A stretch of DNA of 53,680 nt from Lachnospiraceae bacterium (GTDB lineage: Bacteria > Bacillota > Clostridia > Lachnospirales > Lachnospiraceae). Positions 8,502 to 17,912 of the stretch are shown here, in pieces. The DNA lies in assembly GCA_017624115.1 (NCBI GenBank), contig JAGANQ010000023.1, positions 1-53,680 on the forward strand, read 5' to 3'. The notes below the pieces were generated by a model, which was not told where the DNA came from, made no database searches, and worked only from the letters and a program-made list of their open reading frames with translations. The translations under genes were made by a program, and so were the position numbers. Each line of letters opens with the position of its first letter. Position 1 is the first letter of the stretch.

Positions 8502-8735
8502 ATGTTAGAAAAGATGAAATCCATTATTGCAGAGCAGCTGAGTGTATCCGAGGACGAGATTAAGCTGGAGTCCAGATTCAAGGAAGATTTGGGAGCAGAT
8601 TCCCTTGACTTATTCGAACTGGTTATGGCATTGGAGGATGAGTATTCCGTAGAAATCCCGGCAGAGGATTTAAACGCACTGTCAACCGTTGAGGATGTTA
8701 TCAAATATTTAGAGAATAAAGGTGTAGAGGCATAA
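8502..8735 (+). CDS. acpP: acyl carrier protein
   Basis: A 77-residue acidic carrier that holds growing acyl chains on phosphopantetheine during fatty acid synthesis. The attachment site is Ser34 in GADSLDLFEL, and helices II/III follow the usual pattern (EDEYSVEIPAEDLNAL). AAAGGAG lies 7 bases before the ATG. It is the first gene of the FASII operon, and its stop codon overlaps the fabK start by one base (TAATG), implying translational coupling. In many Firmicutes fabH precedes acpP; here the promoter does. Confidence 0.97.
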   Translation: MLEKMKSIIAEQLSVSEDEIKLESRFKEDLGADSLDLFELVMALEDEYSVEIPAEDLNALSTVEDVIKYLENKGVEA

Positions 8736-9658
8736 TGAAAACACGTATAACAGAGCTGTTGGGAATTGAATACCCGATTATTCAGGGCGGTATGGCATGG
8801 GTAGCGGAGCATAATCTGGCAGCAGCAGTATCAAATGCGGGCGGTCTTGGCTTAATCGGCGGGGCAAATGCACCGGGTGAGGTAGTCAGAGAGGAAATCC
8901 GCAAGGCAAAAGAGCTGACAGATAAGCCGTTTGGCGTGAATGTCATGCTGCTGAGCCCTCATGCAGAGGACGTGGCAAAGGTTGTCGTAGAGGAAGGCGT
9001 TAAGGTCATTACAACAGGAGCCGGAAGCCCGGAGAAGTACATGGATATGTGGAAAGAAGCAGGCATCAGAGTTATTCCGGTAGTTGCTTCCGTAGCACTG
9101 GCAAAACGTATGGAGCGCTGCGGTGCAGCGGCAGTAGTGGCAGAGGGCTGCGAGTCGGGCGGACATATCGGAGAGCTGACAACGATGACGCTTGTTCCGC
9201 AGGTTGTAGATGCAGTTGATATTCCGGTTATTGCGGCAGGCGGTATCGGAGACGGCAGAGGCTTTGCTGCAGCGATGATGCTGGGAGCTGAGGCAGTACA
9301 GATAGGTACACGCTTTGTCGTGGCAGACGAATCTATCGTAAGCGATGCTTATAAGGATAAGATTATCAAGGCAAAGGACATTGACTCTCAGGTTACAGGC
9401 AGAAGCCACGGACATCCGGTGCGCCAGATTCGCAACCAGATGACGAGAGAATACATCAAAAAGGAGCAGGAGGGAGCAAGCTTTGAAGAGCTTGAATATC
9501 TGACTCTTGGAGCACTTAGGAGAGCTGTCATGGAGGGCGATGTAGTGAACGGAACTCTGATGGCAGGACAGATTGCCGGTATGATTAACAAGCGTGAAAG
9601 CTGTCAGGCAATCATTGATGATATTATGACAACAGCAAATAAGCTCTTGTCAAAATAG
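8735..9658 (+). CDS. fabK: enoyl-ACP reductase II (FMN)
   Basis: A 307-residue FMN-dependent TIM-barrel enzyme that reduces trans-2-enoyl-ACP, the last step of each elongation cycle. Typical features: PIIQGGMAWV at residues 14-23, the AEGCESGGHIGE motif with catalytic His144, and the flavin phosphate loop around PVIAAGGIGDGRG and GAEAVQIGTRF. Length and the position of His144 match FabK of Streptococcus pneumoniae. Presence of FabK makes FabI unnecessary and predicts intrinsic triclosan tolerance. It is coupled to acpP by a one-base overlap. Confidence 0.96.
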   Translation: MKTRITELLGIEYPIIQGGMAWVAEHNLAAAVSNAGGLGLIGGANAPGEVVREEIRKAKELTDKPFGVNVMLLSPHAEDVAKVVVEEGVKVITTGAGSPEKYMDMWKEAGIRVIPVVASVALAKRMERCGAAAVVAEGCESGGHIGELTTMTLVPQVVDAVDIPVIAAGGIGDGRGFAAAMMLGAEAVQIGTRFVVADESIVSDAYKDKIIKAKDIDSQVTGRSHGHPVRQIRNQMTREYIKKEQEGASFEELEYLTLGALRRAVMEGDVVNGTLMAGQIAGMINKRESCQAIIDDIMTTANKLLSK

Positions 9659-9679
9659 AGAGATAATATGGAGGCAGAC

Positions 9680-10612
9680 ATGGGCAAGACCGCATTTTTA
9701 TTCCCGGGGCAGGGCGCACAGAAGCCGGGTATGGGAAAGGAATTTTACGATAATTTCCCGGAGGCAAAAGAAATATTTGAGAAGGTATCACAGATAACAG
9801 GGCTGGATATGCAGAGCCTTTGCTTTGAGGAAAATGATAAGCTGAATTTGACAGAGTATACACAGGCAGCGATTCTTACTGCTTCTGCAGCAATTATGTG
9901 TGCTGCACAAAAGAAAGGACTTAAGGCAGACGTTTGTGCAGGCTTAAGCCTTGGAGAATACAATGCGCTGGTAGCTGCGGGAGCGATGAGCTTTGAGGAT
10001 GCAGCGGCGGTTGTCAGACAGCGGGGAATCCTGATGCAGGAGGCTGTACCTCAGGGAATTGGTGCTATGTCTGCCGTCCTGGGATTGGACAAAGAACGTA
10101 TTGAAACGATATGTGCGGCAATCGACGGTGTTGAGGTTGCCAATTATAACTGTCCCGGACAGATAGTCATTTCCGGTAAGAAGGAAGCTGTCGAGGAGGC
10201 AGGAGTGAAGCTGAAGGAGGCAGGAGCGAAGCGCTGTATGCCTCTGAATGTAAGCGGACCGTTCCATTCAAGTATGCTTATCCCGGCAGGTGCAAAGCTG
10301 GGGCAGGTGCTTGAGAATGTAACCATAAGAAAACCGCAGATTCCATATATAACGAATGTGACAGCGGACTATGTAACAGAAGAAACAGGAATAAAAGAGC
10401 TTTTGACCAGGCAGGTATCATCAAGCGTCAGATGGCAGCAGAGCATCGAGCGCATGATAGCAGACGGAGTGGATACCTTCATTGAAATCGGACCGGGCAA
10501 AACCTTGTCCGGTTTTATGAAGAAGATAAATCCTGAGGTCAGAAGTCTTCATATAGAAACGATGGCAGATTTGGAAGAAGTATTAGCAGAAACCGGCTGC
10601 AGCGGTGAATAA
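9680..10612 (+). CDS. fabD: malonyl-CoA:ACP transacylase
   Basis: Transfers malonyl from CoA to ACP. The product is 310 residues from the ATG at 9680, chosen because GGAGG sits 5 bases before it; the in-frame ATG at 9668 overlaps that ribosome site. The GQGAQ motif is at residues 10-14, the nucleophile Ser90 in GLSLGEY, and catalytic His196 in GPFHSSML. The gene starts 21 bases after fabK. Confidence 0.96.
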   Translation: MGKTAFLFPGQGAQKPGMGKEFYDNFPEAKEIFEKVSQITGLDMQSLCFEENDKLNLTEYTQAAILTASAAIMCAAQKKGLKADVCAGLSLGEYNALVAAGAMSFEDAAAVVRQRGILMQEAVPQGIGAMSAVLGLDKERIETICAAIDGVEVANYNCPGQIVISGKKEAVEEAGVKLKEAGAKRCMPLNVSGPFHSSMLIPAGAKLGQVLENVTIRKPQIPYITNVTADYVTEETGIKELLTRQVSSSVRWQQSIERMIADGVDTFIEIGPGKTLSGFMKKINPEVRSLHIETMADLEEVLAETGCSGE

Positions 10613-10632
10613 AGAATAAAAGGAGAAACGAT

Positions 10633-11373
10633 ATGCTGACAGGAAAGACAGCGTTAGTTACAGGAGCAGGCAGAGGCATCGGAAGAGAAATCGCATTGAC
10701 ACTGGCAAGAGAGGGTGCTGATGTAGCGATAAATTATAATGGTTCTGCTGATGCGGCAAAGGAAGTCGCAGCTAAGATAGAGGCATTGGGAAGAAAAGCC
10801 GTTCTTATCCAGTGCAATGTAGCCGATTTTCAGGCGGCGGAAGAGATGATAAAGAAGGCGGCAGAAGAACTTGGCAGACTGGATATTCTGGTAAATAATG
10901 CCGGAATTACAAAGGATAACCTGCTGCTGCGTATGTCAGAGGCGGAGTATGATGCGGTTCTGGATATCAATTTAAAGGGATGCTTTAATACGATTCGTCA
11001 TGCGGCGAAGCTGATGATTAAGCAGAGGAGCGGAAGAATTATCAATCTGTCTTCCGTGTCTGGTGTTATGGGAAATGCAGGTCAGGCAAACTACTGTGCT
11101 TCCAAGGCAGGCATTATCGGACTGACAAAATCGGCGGCAAGAGAGCTGGCAAGCAGAAATGTGACAGTCAATGCGATTGCGCCGGGCTTTATAGAAACAG
11201 AGATGACAGCCGTGTTATCAGACAGTGTAAAGGAAAATATCCTTGCGCAGATACCGATGCACAGGCTTGGCAATACAAAGGATATCGCAGAGGCGGCAGC
11301 ATTCCTTGCTTCTGACAGGGCTGGCTATATCACCGGACAGGTGATACAGGTCAACGGCGGTATGGCAATGTAA
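10633..11373 (+). CDS. fabG: 3-oxoacyl-ACP reductase
   Basis: NADPH-dependent short-chain dehydrogenase that reduces beta-ketoacyl-ACP, 246 residues. The cofactor loop is TGAGRGIG (residues 10-17), then NNAG at 88-91 and the catalytic triad Ser141, Tyr154, Lys158 ([10 protein letters not shown]). The end VNGGMAM is typical of FabG. It lies 20 bases after fabD, with AAAGGAG before the ATG. Confidence 0.96.
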   Translation: MLTGKTALVTGAGRGIGREIALTLAREGADVAINYNGSADAAKEVAAKIEALGRKAVLIQCNVADFQAAEEMIKKAAEELGRLDILVNNAGITKDNLLLRMSEAEYDAVLDINLKGCFNTIRHAAKLMIKQRSGRIINLSSVSGVMGNAGQANYCASKAGIIGLTKSAARELASRNVTVNAIAPGFIETEMTAVLSDSVKENILAQIPMHRLGNTKDIAEAAAFLASDRAGYITGQVIQVNGGMAM

Positions 11374-11397
11374 ATGGGACAGAGAGGTAAATGAGTG

Positions 11398-12633
11398 ATG
11401 AGCAGACGAGTAGTAGTTACGGGTATGGGAGCAATTACCCCTATTGGAAACAGTGTAGAGGAATTCTGGCAGGGAATTCTGGAAAAACGTGTGGGCATTG
11501 GAGAGATTGACCGTTTCGATACAACCGATTATAAGGTAAAGCTGGCAGCAGAAGTGAAGGATTTCAAGGCAGCTGATTATATGGATGCCAAGGCAGCAAA
11601 GCGTATGGAGCTGTTCTGCCAGTATGCGGTGGCAGCGACAAAGGAAGCACTGGACGATGCAGGGCTTGATATGGAAAAGGAAGACCCGTACCGTGTCGGT
11701 GTAGCTGTCGGCTCCGGTATCGGAAGCTTACAGATTATGGAGAAGGAGCATCAGAAGCTTCTCGAAAAAGGACCGGGCAGAGTGAATCCGCTGCTTGTGC
11801 CGTTAATGATCAGTAATATGGCAGCCGGAAATGTATCCATTCAGTTTGGTGCGAAGGGAAAGAGCTTAAATATCGTAACTGCCTGTGCGACAGGAAGCCA
11901 TTCAATCGGCGAGGCATACCGTTCCATTCAGTGCGGTGATGCAGATGTGATGATTGCCGGAGGCTGTGAGGCTTCCATTAGTCCAATCGGAATTGCAGGC
12001 TTTGCTGCGCTCACTGCATTGTCAGCTTCGACAGACTCGATGCGCGCCTCTATACCGTTTGACAAGGAAAGAAACGGCTTCGTCATGGGTGAAGGTGCAG
12101 GTATTGTTATTCTGGAGGAGCTTGAGCATGCACTTGCGAGAAATGCTACAATCTATGCAGAAATCGCAGGTTACGGCGCTACCTCTGACGCATATCATAT
12201 CACTTCTCCGGCAGAGTCTGGTGAGGGTGCAGCGATGGCGATGGAAAATGCAATCCGCGAGGCTGGCATCCAGAAGGAAGAAGTGGACTATATCAATGCA
12301 CATGGAACCAGCACACATCACAATGATTTGTTCGAGACAAGAGCAATCCACAGGACATTTGGGGAGCATGCAAAGAATCTGCTTATCAACTCTACCAAGT
12401 CCATGATTGGACATCTGCTTGGAGCAGCAGGTGCAGTAGAGTTTATCACCTGCGTAAAGAGTATTCAGGAAAGCTATGTGCATCCGACCGTGGGCTATCA
12501 GATTGCAGACGAGGAATGCGATTTGAATTATGTGAAGGACAACGGCGTAAAATGTGACATTACCTATGCGCTGAGCAATTCCTTAGGCTTCGGCGGACAT
12601 AATGCCAGTTTGTTAGTAAAGAAATATCAGTAA
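11398..12633 (+). CDS. fabF: 3-oxoacyl-ACP synthase II
   Basis: Condenses acyl-ACP with malonyl-ACP. From the ATG at 11398 the active-site cysteine is Cys163 (VTACATGSHS), exactly as in Escherichia coli FabF, which favours this start over an adjoining in-frame GTG at 11395. The two histidines follow in NAHGTSTHHND and KSMIGHLLGAAG. The 411-residue length is normal. No fabH is present in this operon, so chain initiation must be supplied from elsewhere. Confidence 0.96.
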   Translation: MSRRVVVTGMGAITPIGNSVEEFWQGILEKRVGIGEIDRFDTTDYKVKLAAEVKDFKAADYMDAKAAKRMELFCQYAVAATKEALDDAGLDMEKEDPYRVGVAVGSGIGSLQIMEKEHQKLLEKGPGRVNPLLVPLMISNMAAGNVSIQFGAKGKSLNIVTACATGSHSIGEAYRSIQCGDADVMIAGGCEASISPIGIAGFAALTALSASTDSMRASIPFDKERNGFVMGEGAGIVILEELEHALARNATIYAEIAGYGATSDAYHITSPAESGEGAAMAMENAIREAGIQKEEVDYINAHGTSTHHNDLFETRAIHRTFGEHAKNLLINSTKSMIGHLLGAAGAVEFITCVKSIQESYVHPTVGYQIADEECDLNYVKDNGVKCDITYALSNSLGFGGHNASLLVKKYQ

Positions 12634-12660
12634 ACACAGCTTGCCGGATGGAGGGCAATT

Positions 12661-13155
12661 ATGGAAATAAATCAGATTATTACATTGATTCAGACAGTTT
12701 CAGATTCAAATTTAACCGGATTTTCTCTGGAAGAGGGCAACATGAAGCTGACTCTGGAAAAATGGCAGGGCGGCATGCGCAAGGAACTGGTTAACGATGG
12801 CGAAAAAACAGTTCTGTCCGAGCCAGATGCCAGAGGAATGCAGACAGCAGTCAGAACAGCAGAGACGGCTGAAGTGCAGCCAGTACCGGCTGCAGAAGCA
12901 GCGAAGGAAACGCTTCTTAAGGGTGAAGCGCTGAAATCCCCGTTAGTGGGAACCTTTTACAGCGCATCCTCTCCTGAGGCAGAGCCATTTGTAAAGCCTG
13001 GCGATACAGTGAAGAAGGGACAGGTGCTCGGTATCATTGAAGCCATGAAGCTGATGAACGAAATTGAGGTAGAGAAGGATGGTATTTTCGAGGCAGTTCT
13101 TGTAGAAAATGAGCAGATGGTAGAGTACGGTCAGCCGCTGTTTTCTATCATATAA
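12661..13155 (+). CDS. accB: biotin carboxyl carrier protein of acetyl-CoA carboxylase
   Basis: Carries carboxybiotin between the carboxylase and carboxyltransferase of acetyl-CoA carboxylase. The 164-residue product has an N-terminal helical part, a flexible Ala/Pro/Glu linker (about 55-90) and a C-terminal biotinyl domain with Lys130 in [14 protein letters not shown] lies before the ATG. Its place between fabF and fabZ is the common clostridial and streptococcal order. Confidence 0.96.
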   Translation: MEINQIITLIQTVSDSNLTGFSLEEGNMKLTLEKWQGGMRKELVNDGEKTVLSEPDARGMQTAVRTAETAEVQPVPAAEAAKETLLKGEALKSPLVGTFYSASSPEAEPFVKPGDTVKKGQVLGIIEAMKLMNEIEVEKDGIFEAVLVENEQMVEYGQPLFSII

Positions 13156-13201
13156 GAATCGACGGTCGGTTATTCTTTCAGTGTTTGAAGGGAGTTTTAC
13201 T

Positions 13202-13624
13202 ATGTTAGGTATTAAAGAAATAGAACAGATTATTCCACACAGACATCCGTTTCTGCTGGTGGACAGAATAGAAGAGCTGGAGCCGGGCGTGCGTGCCACA
13301 GGCTATAAAGCAGTGAGCTTTGATGAGTATTATTTTCGAGGCCATTTTCCGGGAGAGCCGGTTATGCCGGGTGTGCTGCAGATTGAAGCGCTGGCACAGG
13401 TAGGTGCGGTAGCCATTTTGTCCTTGGAAGAGAATAAGGGAAAAACGGCTTATTTTGGCGCAATCAATTCAGCAAAGTTCAAGAGAAAGGTCGTTCCGGG
13501 CGATGTCCTCAAGCTTGAGGTAGAGATTATCAAGAGAAAGGGCCCGATAGGAGTAGGAAAGGCAGTTGCCAGCGTAGACGGGCAGGCGGCCGTTATCGCA
13601 GAGCTGACCTTTGCTATTGGGTAA
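13202..13624 (+). CDS. fabZ: 3-hydroxyacyl-ACP dehydratase
   Basis: Hot-dog-fold dehydratase that makes trans-2-enoyl-ACP, 140 residues from the ATG at 13202, which has AAGGGAG 7 bases upstream. An upstream in-frame ATG-less extension is not needed. Catalytic residues are His48 ([13 protein letters not shown]) and Glu62 (LQIEAL), at the family positions. There is no FabM or FabA-like sequence in the operon, so how unsaturated chains are made is not shown here. Confidence 0.95.
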   Translation: MLGIKEIEQIIPHRHPFLLVDRIEELEPGVRATGYKAVSFDEYYFRGHFPGEPVMPGVLQIEALAQVGAVAILSLEENKGKTAYFGAINSAKFKRKVVPGDVLKLEVEIIKRKGPIGVGKAVASVDGQAAVIAELTFAIG

Positions 13625-13664
13625 GCACTGATTTTGGCATGTAGATTGGAAGGGAATAGGAAAG

Positions 13665-14978
13665 ATGTTTCATAAGGTTTTGATTGCAAACCGCGGAGAA
13701 ATCGCAGTCCGAATTATCCGGGCGCTGCGTGAGATGGGAATTAAGACGGTAGCGGTATATTCTGAGGCGGATAAGGAAGCACTTCACACACAGCTTGCAG
13801 ACGAGAGTGTCTGCATCGGACCGGCAGCCAGTGCAGACAGCTATCTGAACATGGAGCAGATTATCAGTGCCACGATAGCAACGGGCGCCGATGCCATTCA
13901 TCCAGGCTTCGGCTTCCTGTCTGAGAATGCTAAATTTGTAGAAATGTGTGAGAAATGTAAAATCACCTTTATCGGACCAAACTCAGAGATGATTCATCGT
14001 ATGGGGAATAAATCAGAAGCAAGAAAGACGATGGAGGAGGCAGGTGTTCCGATTGTGCCGGGGACGAAAGAGCCTGTCTATGATGCAGAGGAAGCAAAGA
14101 AAATCGCTGATGAACTCGGCTATCCACTGATGATTAAGGCATCTGCCGGAGGCGGAGGCAAAGGAATGCGCGTGGCAGAGACGTCAGAGGAGTTTATCGA
14201 GAATTTCAAGACAGCACAGCGTGAGGCGGTAAAGGGCTTCGGTGACAATACTATGTACATGGAGCGTTTTATCCGCAATCCGAGACATATCGAAGTTCAG
14301 ATTATGGCAGATAAGCATGGGAATGTCGTTTATCTGGGCGAGCGTGACTGCTCGATTCAGAAGCATCATCAGAAGCTTTTGGAGGAAGCCCCCTGTGAGG
14401 CGCTTCCGCTAAATCTCCGCCGGGAAATGGGTGAGACAGCGGTCAGGGCAGCTAAGGCAGTAAATTACGAAAATGCAGGAACGATTGAATTCCTGTATGA
14501 TAAGAGCGGCAGCTATTATTTCATGGAGATGAACACGAGAATCCAGGTGGAGCATCCGGTGACAGAGGCAGTGACAGGGCTTGATTTGATTAAGGAACAG
14601 ATTCGTGTGGCAGCGGGCGAAGAGCTGTCTGTGAAGCAGGAGGATATTCTGGTAAGAGGGCACGCCATTGAGTGCAGAATCAATGCCAGACGCCCGGGAA
14701 CCATAACAGAGCTTCATCTGCCAGATGGAAATGGTATCCGTGTGGATACGGCACTGTATCAGGGCTGCACCATATCTCCCTATTATGACTCCATGATAGC
14801 CAAGATTATTGTGCACGGAAGGGACAGAGAAGAAGCCATCCGCAAGATGTGCAGCGCTCTGGGTGAGCTGATTATAGAAGGGATAGAGACCAATCTGGAG
14901 GAGCAGTATCAGGTGCTCATGGATGAACGGTTCCTTGCCGGAGAAATTGATACCGGATTTATGGAAGTGGCGAAGTAA
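13665..14978 (+). CDS. accC: biotin carboxylase of acetyl-CoA carboxylase
   Basis: ATP-grasp enzyme that carboxylates the biotin on AccB. The N-terminal domain starts KVLIANRGEIAVRIIRALRE; the ATP-grasp glycine loop KASAGGGGKGMR is near residues 158-169; the metal and catalytic segment EMNTRIQVEHPVTE is near 288-301; and the C-terminal biotin carboxylase domain starts near 330. At 437 residues it is slightly shorter than the usual 445-450. It ends 21 bases before accDA. Confidence 0.96.
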   Translation: MFHKVLIANRGEIAVRIIRALREMGIKTVAVYSEADKEALHTQLADESVCIGPAASADSYLNMEQIISATIATGADAIHPGFGFLSENAKFVEMCEKCKITFIGPNSEMIHRMGNKSEARKTMEEAGVPIVPGTKEPVYDAEEAKKIADELGYPLMIKASAGGGGKGMRVAETSEEFIENFKTAQREAVKGFGDNTMYMERFIRNPRHIEVQIMADKHGNVVYLGERDCSIQKHHQKLLEEAPCEALPLNLRREMGETAVRAAKAVNYENAGTIEFLYDKSGSYYFMEMNTRIQVEHPVTEAVTGLDLIKEQIRVAAGEELSVKQEDILVRGHAIECRINARRPGTITELHLPDGNGIRVDTALYQGCTISPYYDSMIAKIIVHGRDREEAIRKMCSALGELIIEGIETNLEEQYQVLMDERFLAGEIDTGFMEVAK

Positions 14979-14999
14979 AGTCGATAAGGAGCAGGCGCA

Positions 15000-16727
15000 A
15001 TGCTGAGATTTAAGAAGACCACATATATCAATATTGATGCAAAGCAGCAGGAAACTGAGGAGAAAAGAGAGATTCCTGAGGTGCCGGAGGGATTATGGAG
15101 CAAATGCCCGCACTGCGGGCAGATTCTTTATAACGAGGACAGGAAACAGGCACACTCCGTCTGCCCAAAATGCGGATATTATTTCCGCATGGATGCATAT
15201 GAGAGAATTGCCATGGTAGCAGACGAGTATACCTTTCAGGAGTGGGATGTCAAGCTTGAAGACAGAAATCCACTGGATTTTAAGGGATATGAGAAGAAGC
15301 TGGAAACGCTCAGACAAAATACCGGACTTTCTGAGGCAGTCATCACAGGCAGGGCTTCCGTTTATGGAGAGCCGTGTGCATTGGCTGTGTGCGATGCCAG
15401 ATTTATGATGGCAAGTATGGGACATACCGTGGGAGAGAAGATTACCCGTGCCGTAGAGCGTGCAACGAAGGAGCGTCTTCCGGTGGTGATGTTTACCTGC
15501 AGCGGAGGAGCCAGAATGCAGGAAGGAATAATCTCTCTGATGCAGATGGCAAAGACCTCGGCAGCCTTAAAGCAGCACAGCGATGCGGGACTTCTTAGTA
15601 TTGTGGTGCTGACAGACCCGACTACCGGGGGCGTCACAGCGAGCTTTGCCATGCTGGGAGATATTATTCTCGGTGAGCCTGGAGCGCTGGTCGGCTTTGC
15701 GGGACCGCGAGTAATTGAACAGACAATTGGGCAGAAGCTGCCTGAGGGCTTCCAGAGAACAGAGTTTTTACTGGAGCATGGTCTGATTGATGCTGTGGTG
15801 GAGAGAAAGGACTTAAAGCAGACATTATTCCAGCTCCTTCATATGCACAGCACCAGCCGTGAAACGGTGCATATGGGAAGAGACACAATACGTCTTGCTG
15901 ACAGAGATAAGAAAATAGAAAAAGAAAAGAAGAAGCAGAAGGACAGCCCGGATGCGTGGGAGAGAGTCAGACGCTCCCGTATGCAGGGAAGACCGACTGC
16001 TCTGGACTATATTGAGCTGATATTCAAAAACTTCTACGAGCTGCACGGTGACAGGGCGTTTCGTGATGACGGGGCAATCGTTGGCGGAATCGCTTCTGTC
16101 GGCGGCATACCAGTGACGGTTATCGGGCAGCAGAAGGGAAAGAATACAAAGGATAATATTAAGCGTAACTTTGGTATGCCAAATCCAGAGGGGTATCGCA
16201 AGGCATTGAGACTGATGAAGCAGGCGGAGAAGTTTGGCCGTCCGATTATCTGCTTTGTTGACACGCCGGGCGCATTCTGCGGAATGGAAGCAGAGGAGCG
16301 CGGGCAGGGTGAGGCGATTGCCAGAAATCTCTATGAGATGGCTGCACTTACCGTTCCGGTACTGACAATTCTTATTGGAGAAGGCGGCAGCGGCGGTGCG
16401 TTGGCAATGGCGGTAGCCAATGAGGTCTGGATGATGGAGAATGCAACCTATTCTATCCTGTCGCCGGAGGGCTTTGCTTCAATTCTGTGGAAGGACAGCA
16501 GCAGGGCACAGGAGGCGGCGGGCGTGATGAAGATTACCGCAGAGGATCTCAAACGGTTAGGAATTATAGAGCGGATTATACCGGAGGTTTCCTGCGCAGG
16601 GGAAGAAAATCTGCCGGAGCTTGCAGCGTATATGAAGCAGGGGATAAAAGAGTTTATAGAAGCATACAGGGGAACCAAACCGCAGCAGCTTGCGGATATG
16701 CGTTATGAGCGGTTCCGTAAGATGTAG
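15000..16727 (+). CDS. accDA: fused acetyl-CoA carboxyltransferase beta-alpha subunit
   Basis: One 575-residue chain holding both carboxyltransferase subunits. Residues 1-290 are AccD, with the zinc ribbon Cys36, Cys39, Cys55, Cys58 and the crotonase-fold core ([18 protein letters not shown]). A Lys/Glu-rich linker (about 298-315, [13 protein letters not shown]) joins it to AccA, from about 318 to the end ([23 protein letters not shown]). Separate accD and accA genes are the bacterial norm; AccDA fusions occur in some Clostridia and actinobacteria. No frameshift or stop interrupts the junction, so this is a true fusion. It completes acetyl-CoA carboxylase within the operon. Confidence 0.95.
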   Translation: MLRFKKTTYINIDAKQQETEEKREIPEVPEGLWSKCPHCGQILYNEDRKQAHSVCPKCGYYFRMDAYERIAMVADEYTFQEWDVKLEDRNPLDFKGYEKKLETLRQNTGLSEAVITGRASVYGEPCALAVCDARFMMASMGHTVGEKITRAVERATKERLPVVMFTCSGGARMQEGIISLMQMAKTSAALKQHSDAGLLSIVVLTDPTTGGVTASFAMLGDIILGEPGALVGFAGPRVIEQTIGQKLPEGFQRTEFLLEHGLIDAVVERKDLKQTLFQLLHMHSTSRETVHMGRDTIRLADRDKKIEKEKKKQKDSPDAWERVRRSRMQGRPTALDYIELIFKNFYELHGDRAFRDDGAIVGGIASVGGIPVTVIGQQKGKNTKDNIKRNFGMPNPEGYRKALRLMKQAEKFGRPIICFVDTPGAFCGMEAEERGQGEAIARNLYEMAALTVPVLTILIGEGGSGGALAMAVANEVWMMENATYSILSPEGFASILWKDSSRAQEAAGVMKITAEDLKRLGIIERIIPEVSCAGEENLPELAAYMKQGIKEFIEAYRGTKPQQLADMRYERFRKM

Positions 16728-16762
16728 TAAAATAGAGCCGCAGCGGCGGGAAGGAAAAGTAT

Positions 16763-17815
16763 ATGGAGTGGAAACCCTTACAAATCGGAAATTTAACAGC
16801 GAGGATACCGGTTATCCAGGGAGGCATGGGTGTAGGCATCAGCCTTGACGGACTGGCGGGAGCAGTCGCAGCGGAGGGCGGTATCGGTGTTATCTCTACA
16901 GCACAGATAGGCTTTCGTGAACCGGATTATGATAGAAATCCGCTGGAAGCAAATCTGCGTGTCATTCCAGAATACCTGAAAAAAGCAAGAGAAAAAGCGC
17001 AGGGTGGTATTATCGGCATGAATATCATGGTGGCGACACAGCACTATGAGGAATATGTAAAAGCTGCTGCTAAGGCAGGCGTGGATTTAATTATTTCCGG
17101 TGCAGGACTGCCGACAAACCTGCCGGAGCTTGTGAAAGATTTTCAAACCAAAATTGCACCGATTGTCTCTACTGCAAAATCGGCGGCGGTAATTCTCAAA
17201 ATGTGGGACAGAAAATATCACCGTATGCCGGATTTACTAATAATTGAAGGACCGGAGGCAGGAGGACATCTCGGCTTTAAGAGAGAAGAGCTTGCCACAT
17301 TCACGAAGGAAGCATACGAACAGGAAATCAGGGAAATACTGAAGCTGGTAAAAGTATACGAGGAGCAATATCACAGCCGGATTCCGGCAGCTTTGGCGGG
17401 CGGCATCTATGATAAGGCAGATGTAGCATATGCTCTGTCTCTGGGCGTGGACGCGGTACAGATGGCAACACGCTTTGTCACAACGGCAGAATGTGATGCT
17501 GCAGAGGAATATAAGCAGGCATATATCCGCTGTAAAAAAGAAGACATTGAAATCGTTCAGAGTCCGGTCGGAATGCCGGGACGTGCTATTCATAATGAGT
17601 TCCAGCAAAAGCTTTCCACCGGTGTCTGCCGTCCAAGAAAGTGCCACCAGTGTATCAAGACCTGTGAGCCGGCAAAGACACCTTACTGCATCACGGACGC
17701 ATTGATTAATGCTGCGAAAGGAAATGTGGATGATGCACTTTTGTTCTGCGGAGCCAGGGCATACCGTGCAGAACGCATTGAGACTGTACATGAGGTAATA
17801 GAATCTTTATACTAA
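16763..17815 (+). CDS. FabK/nitronate monooxygenase-like flavoprotein with a Cys cluster
   Basis: A 350-residue FMN TIM-barrel protein of the 2-nitropropane dioxygenase/FabK superfamily (IPVIQGGMGVGIS, EGPEAGGHLG with His169, ALAGGIYDKADV, GVDAVQMATRF). It differs from FabK in an insert near residues 50-80 and a C-terminal Cys-rich stretch, CRPRKCHQCIKTC followed by YC, which could bind a metal or iron-sulfur cluster or form disulfides. It begins 35 bases after accDA with no terminator between, so it probably belongs to the FASII transcript. Its reaction is unknown: it may be a second enoyl reductase, an isomerase-like reductase, or a detoxifying nitronate oxidase. Confidence 0.8.
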   Translation: MEWKPLQIGNLTARIPVIQGGMGVGISLDGLAGAVAAEGGIGVISTAQIGFREPDYDRNPLEANLRVIPEYLKKAREKAQGGIIGMNIMVATQHYEEYVKAAAKAGVDLIISGAGLPTNLPELVKDFQTKIAPIVSTAKSAAVILKMWDRKYHRMPDLLIIEGPEAGGHLGFKREELATFTKEAYEQEIREILKLVKVYEEQYHSRIPAALAGGIYDKADVAYALSLGVDAVQMATRFVTTAECDAAEEYKQAYIRCKKEDIEIVQSPVGMPGRAIHNEFQQKLSTGVCRPRKCHQCIKTCEPAKTPYCITDALINAAKGNVDDALLFCGARAYRAERIETVHEVIESLY

Positions 17816-17837
17816 GCCTTGTTTATAGAAAATTTAT

Positions 17838-17866
17838 TTGTCACCCTCTTTTTTCCATGTTATACT
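17838..17866 (+). promoter_or_regulatory. promoter of citrate synthase
   Basis: TTGTCA at 17838-17843 and TATACT at 17861-17866 with a 17-base spacer, 46 bases before the start codon. Confidence 0.8.
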
Positions 17867-17912
17867 TATAAATGGGTATGTATAATAATGAATTGAGAGG
17901 AGATGAAGCAGA

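Noticed and set aside
13156..13201. Small hairpin AAGAAT/ATTCTT between accB and fabZ as an attenuator
   Set aside because: Short stem with mismatches and no useful T-run; the fab operon appears continuous.
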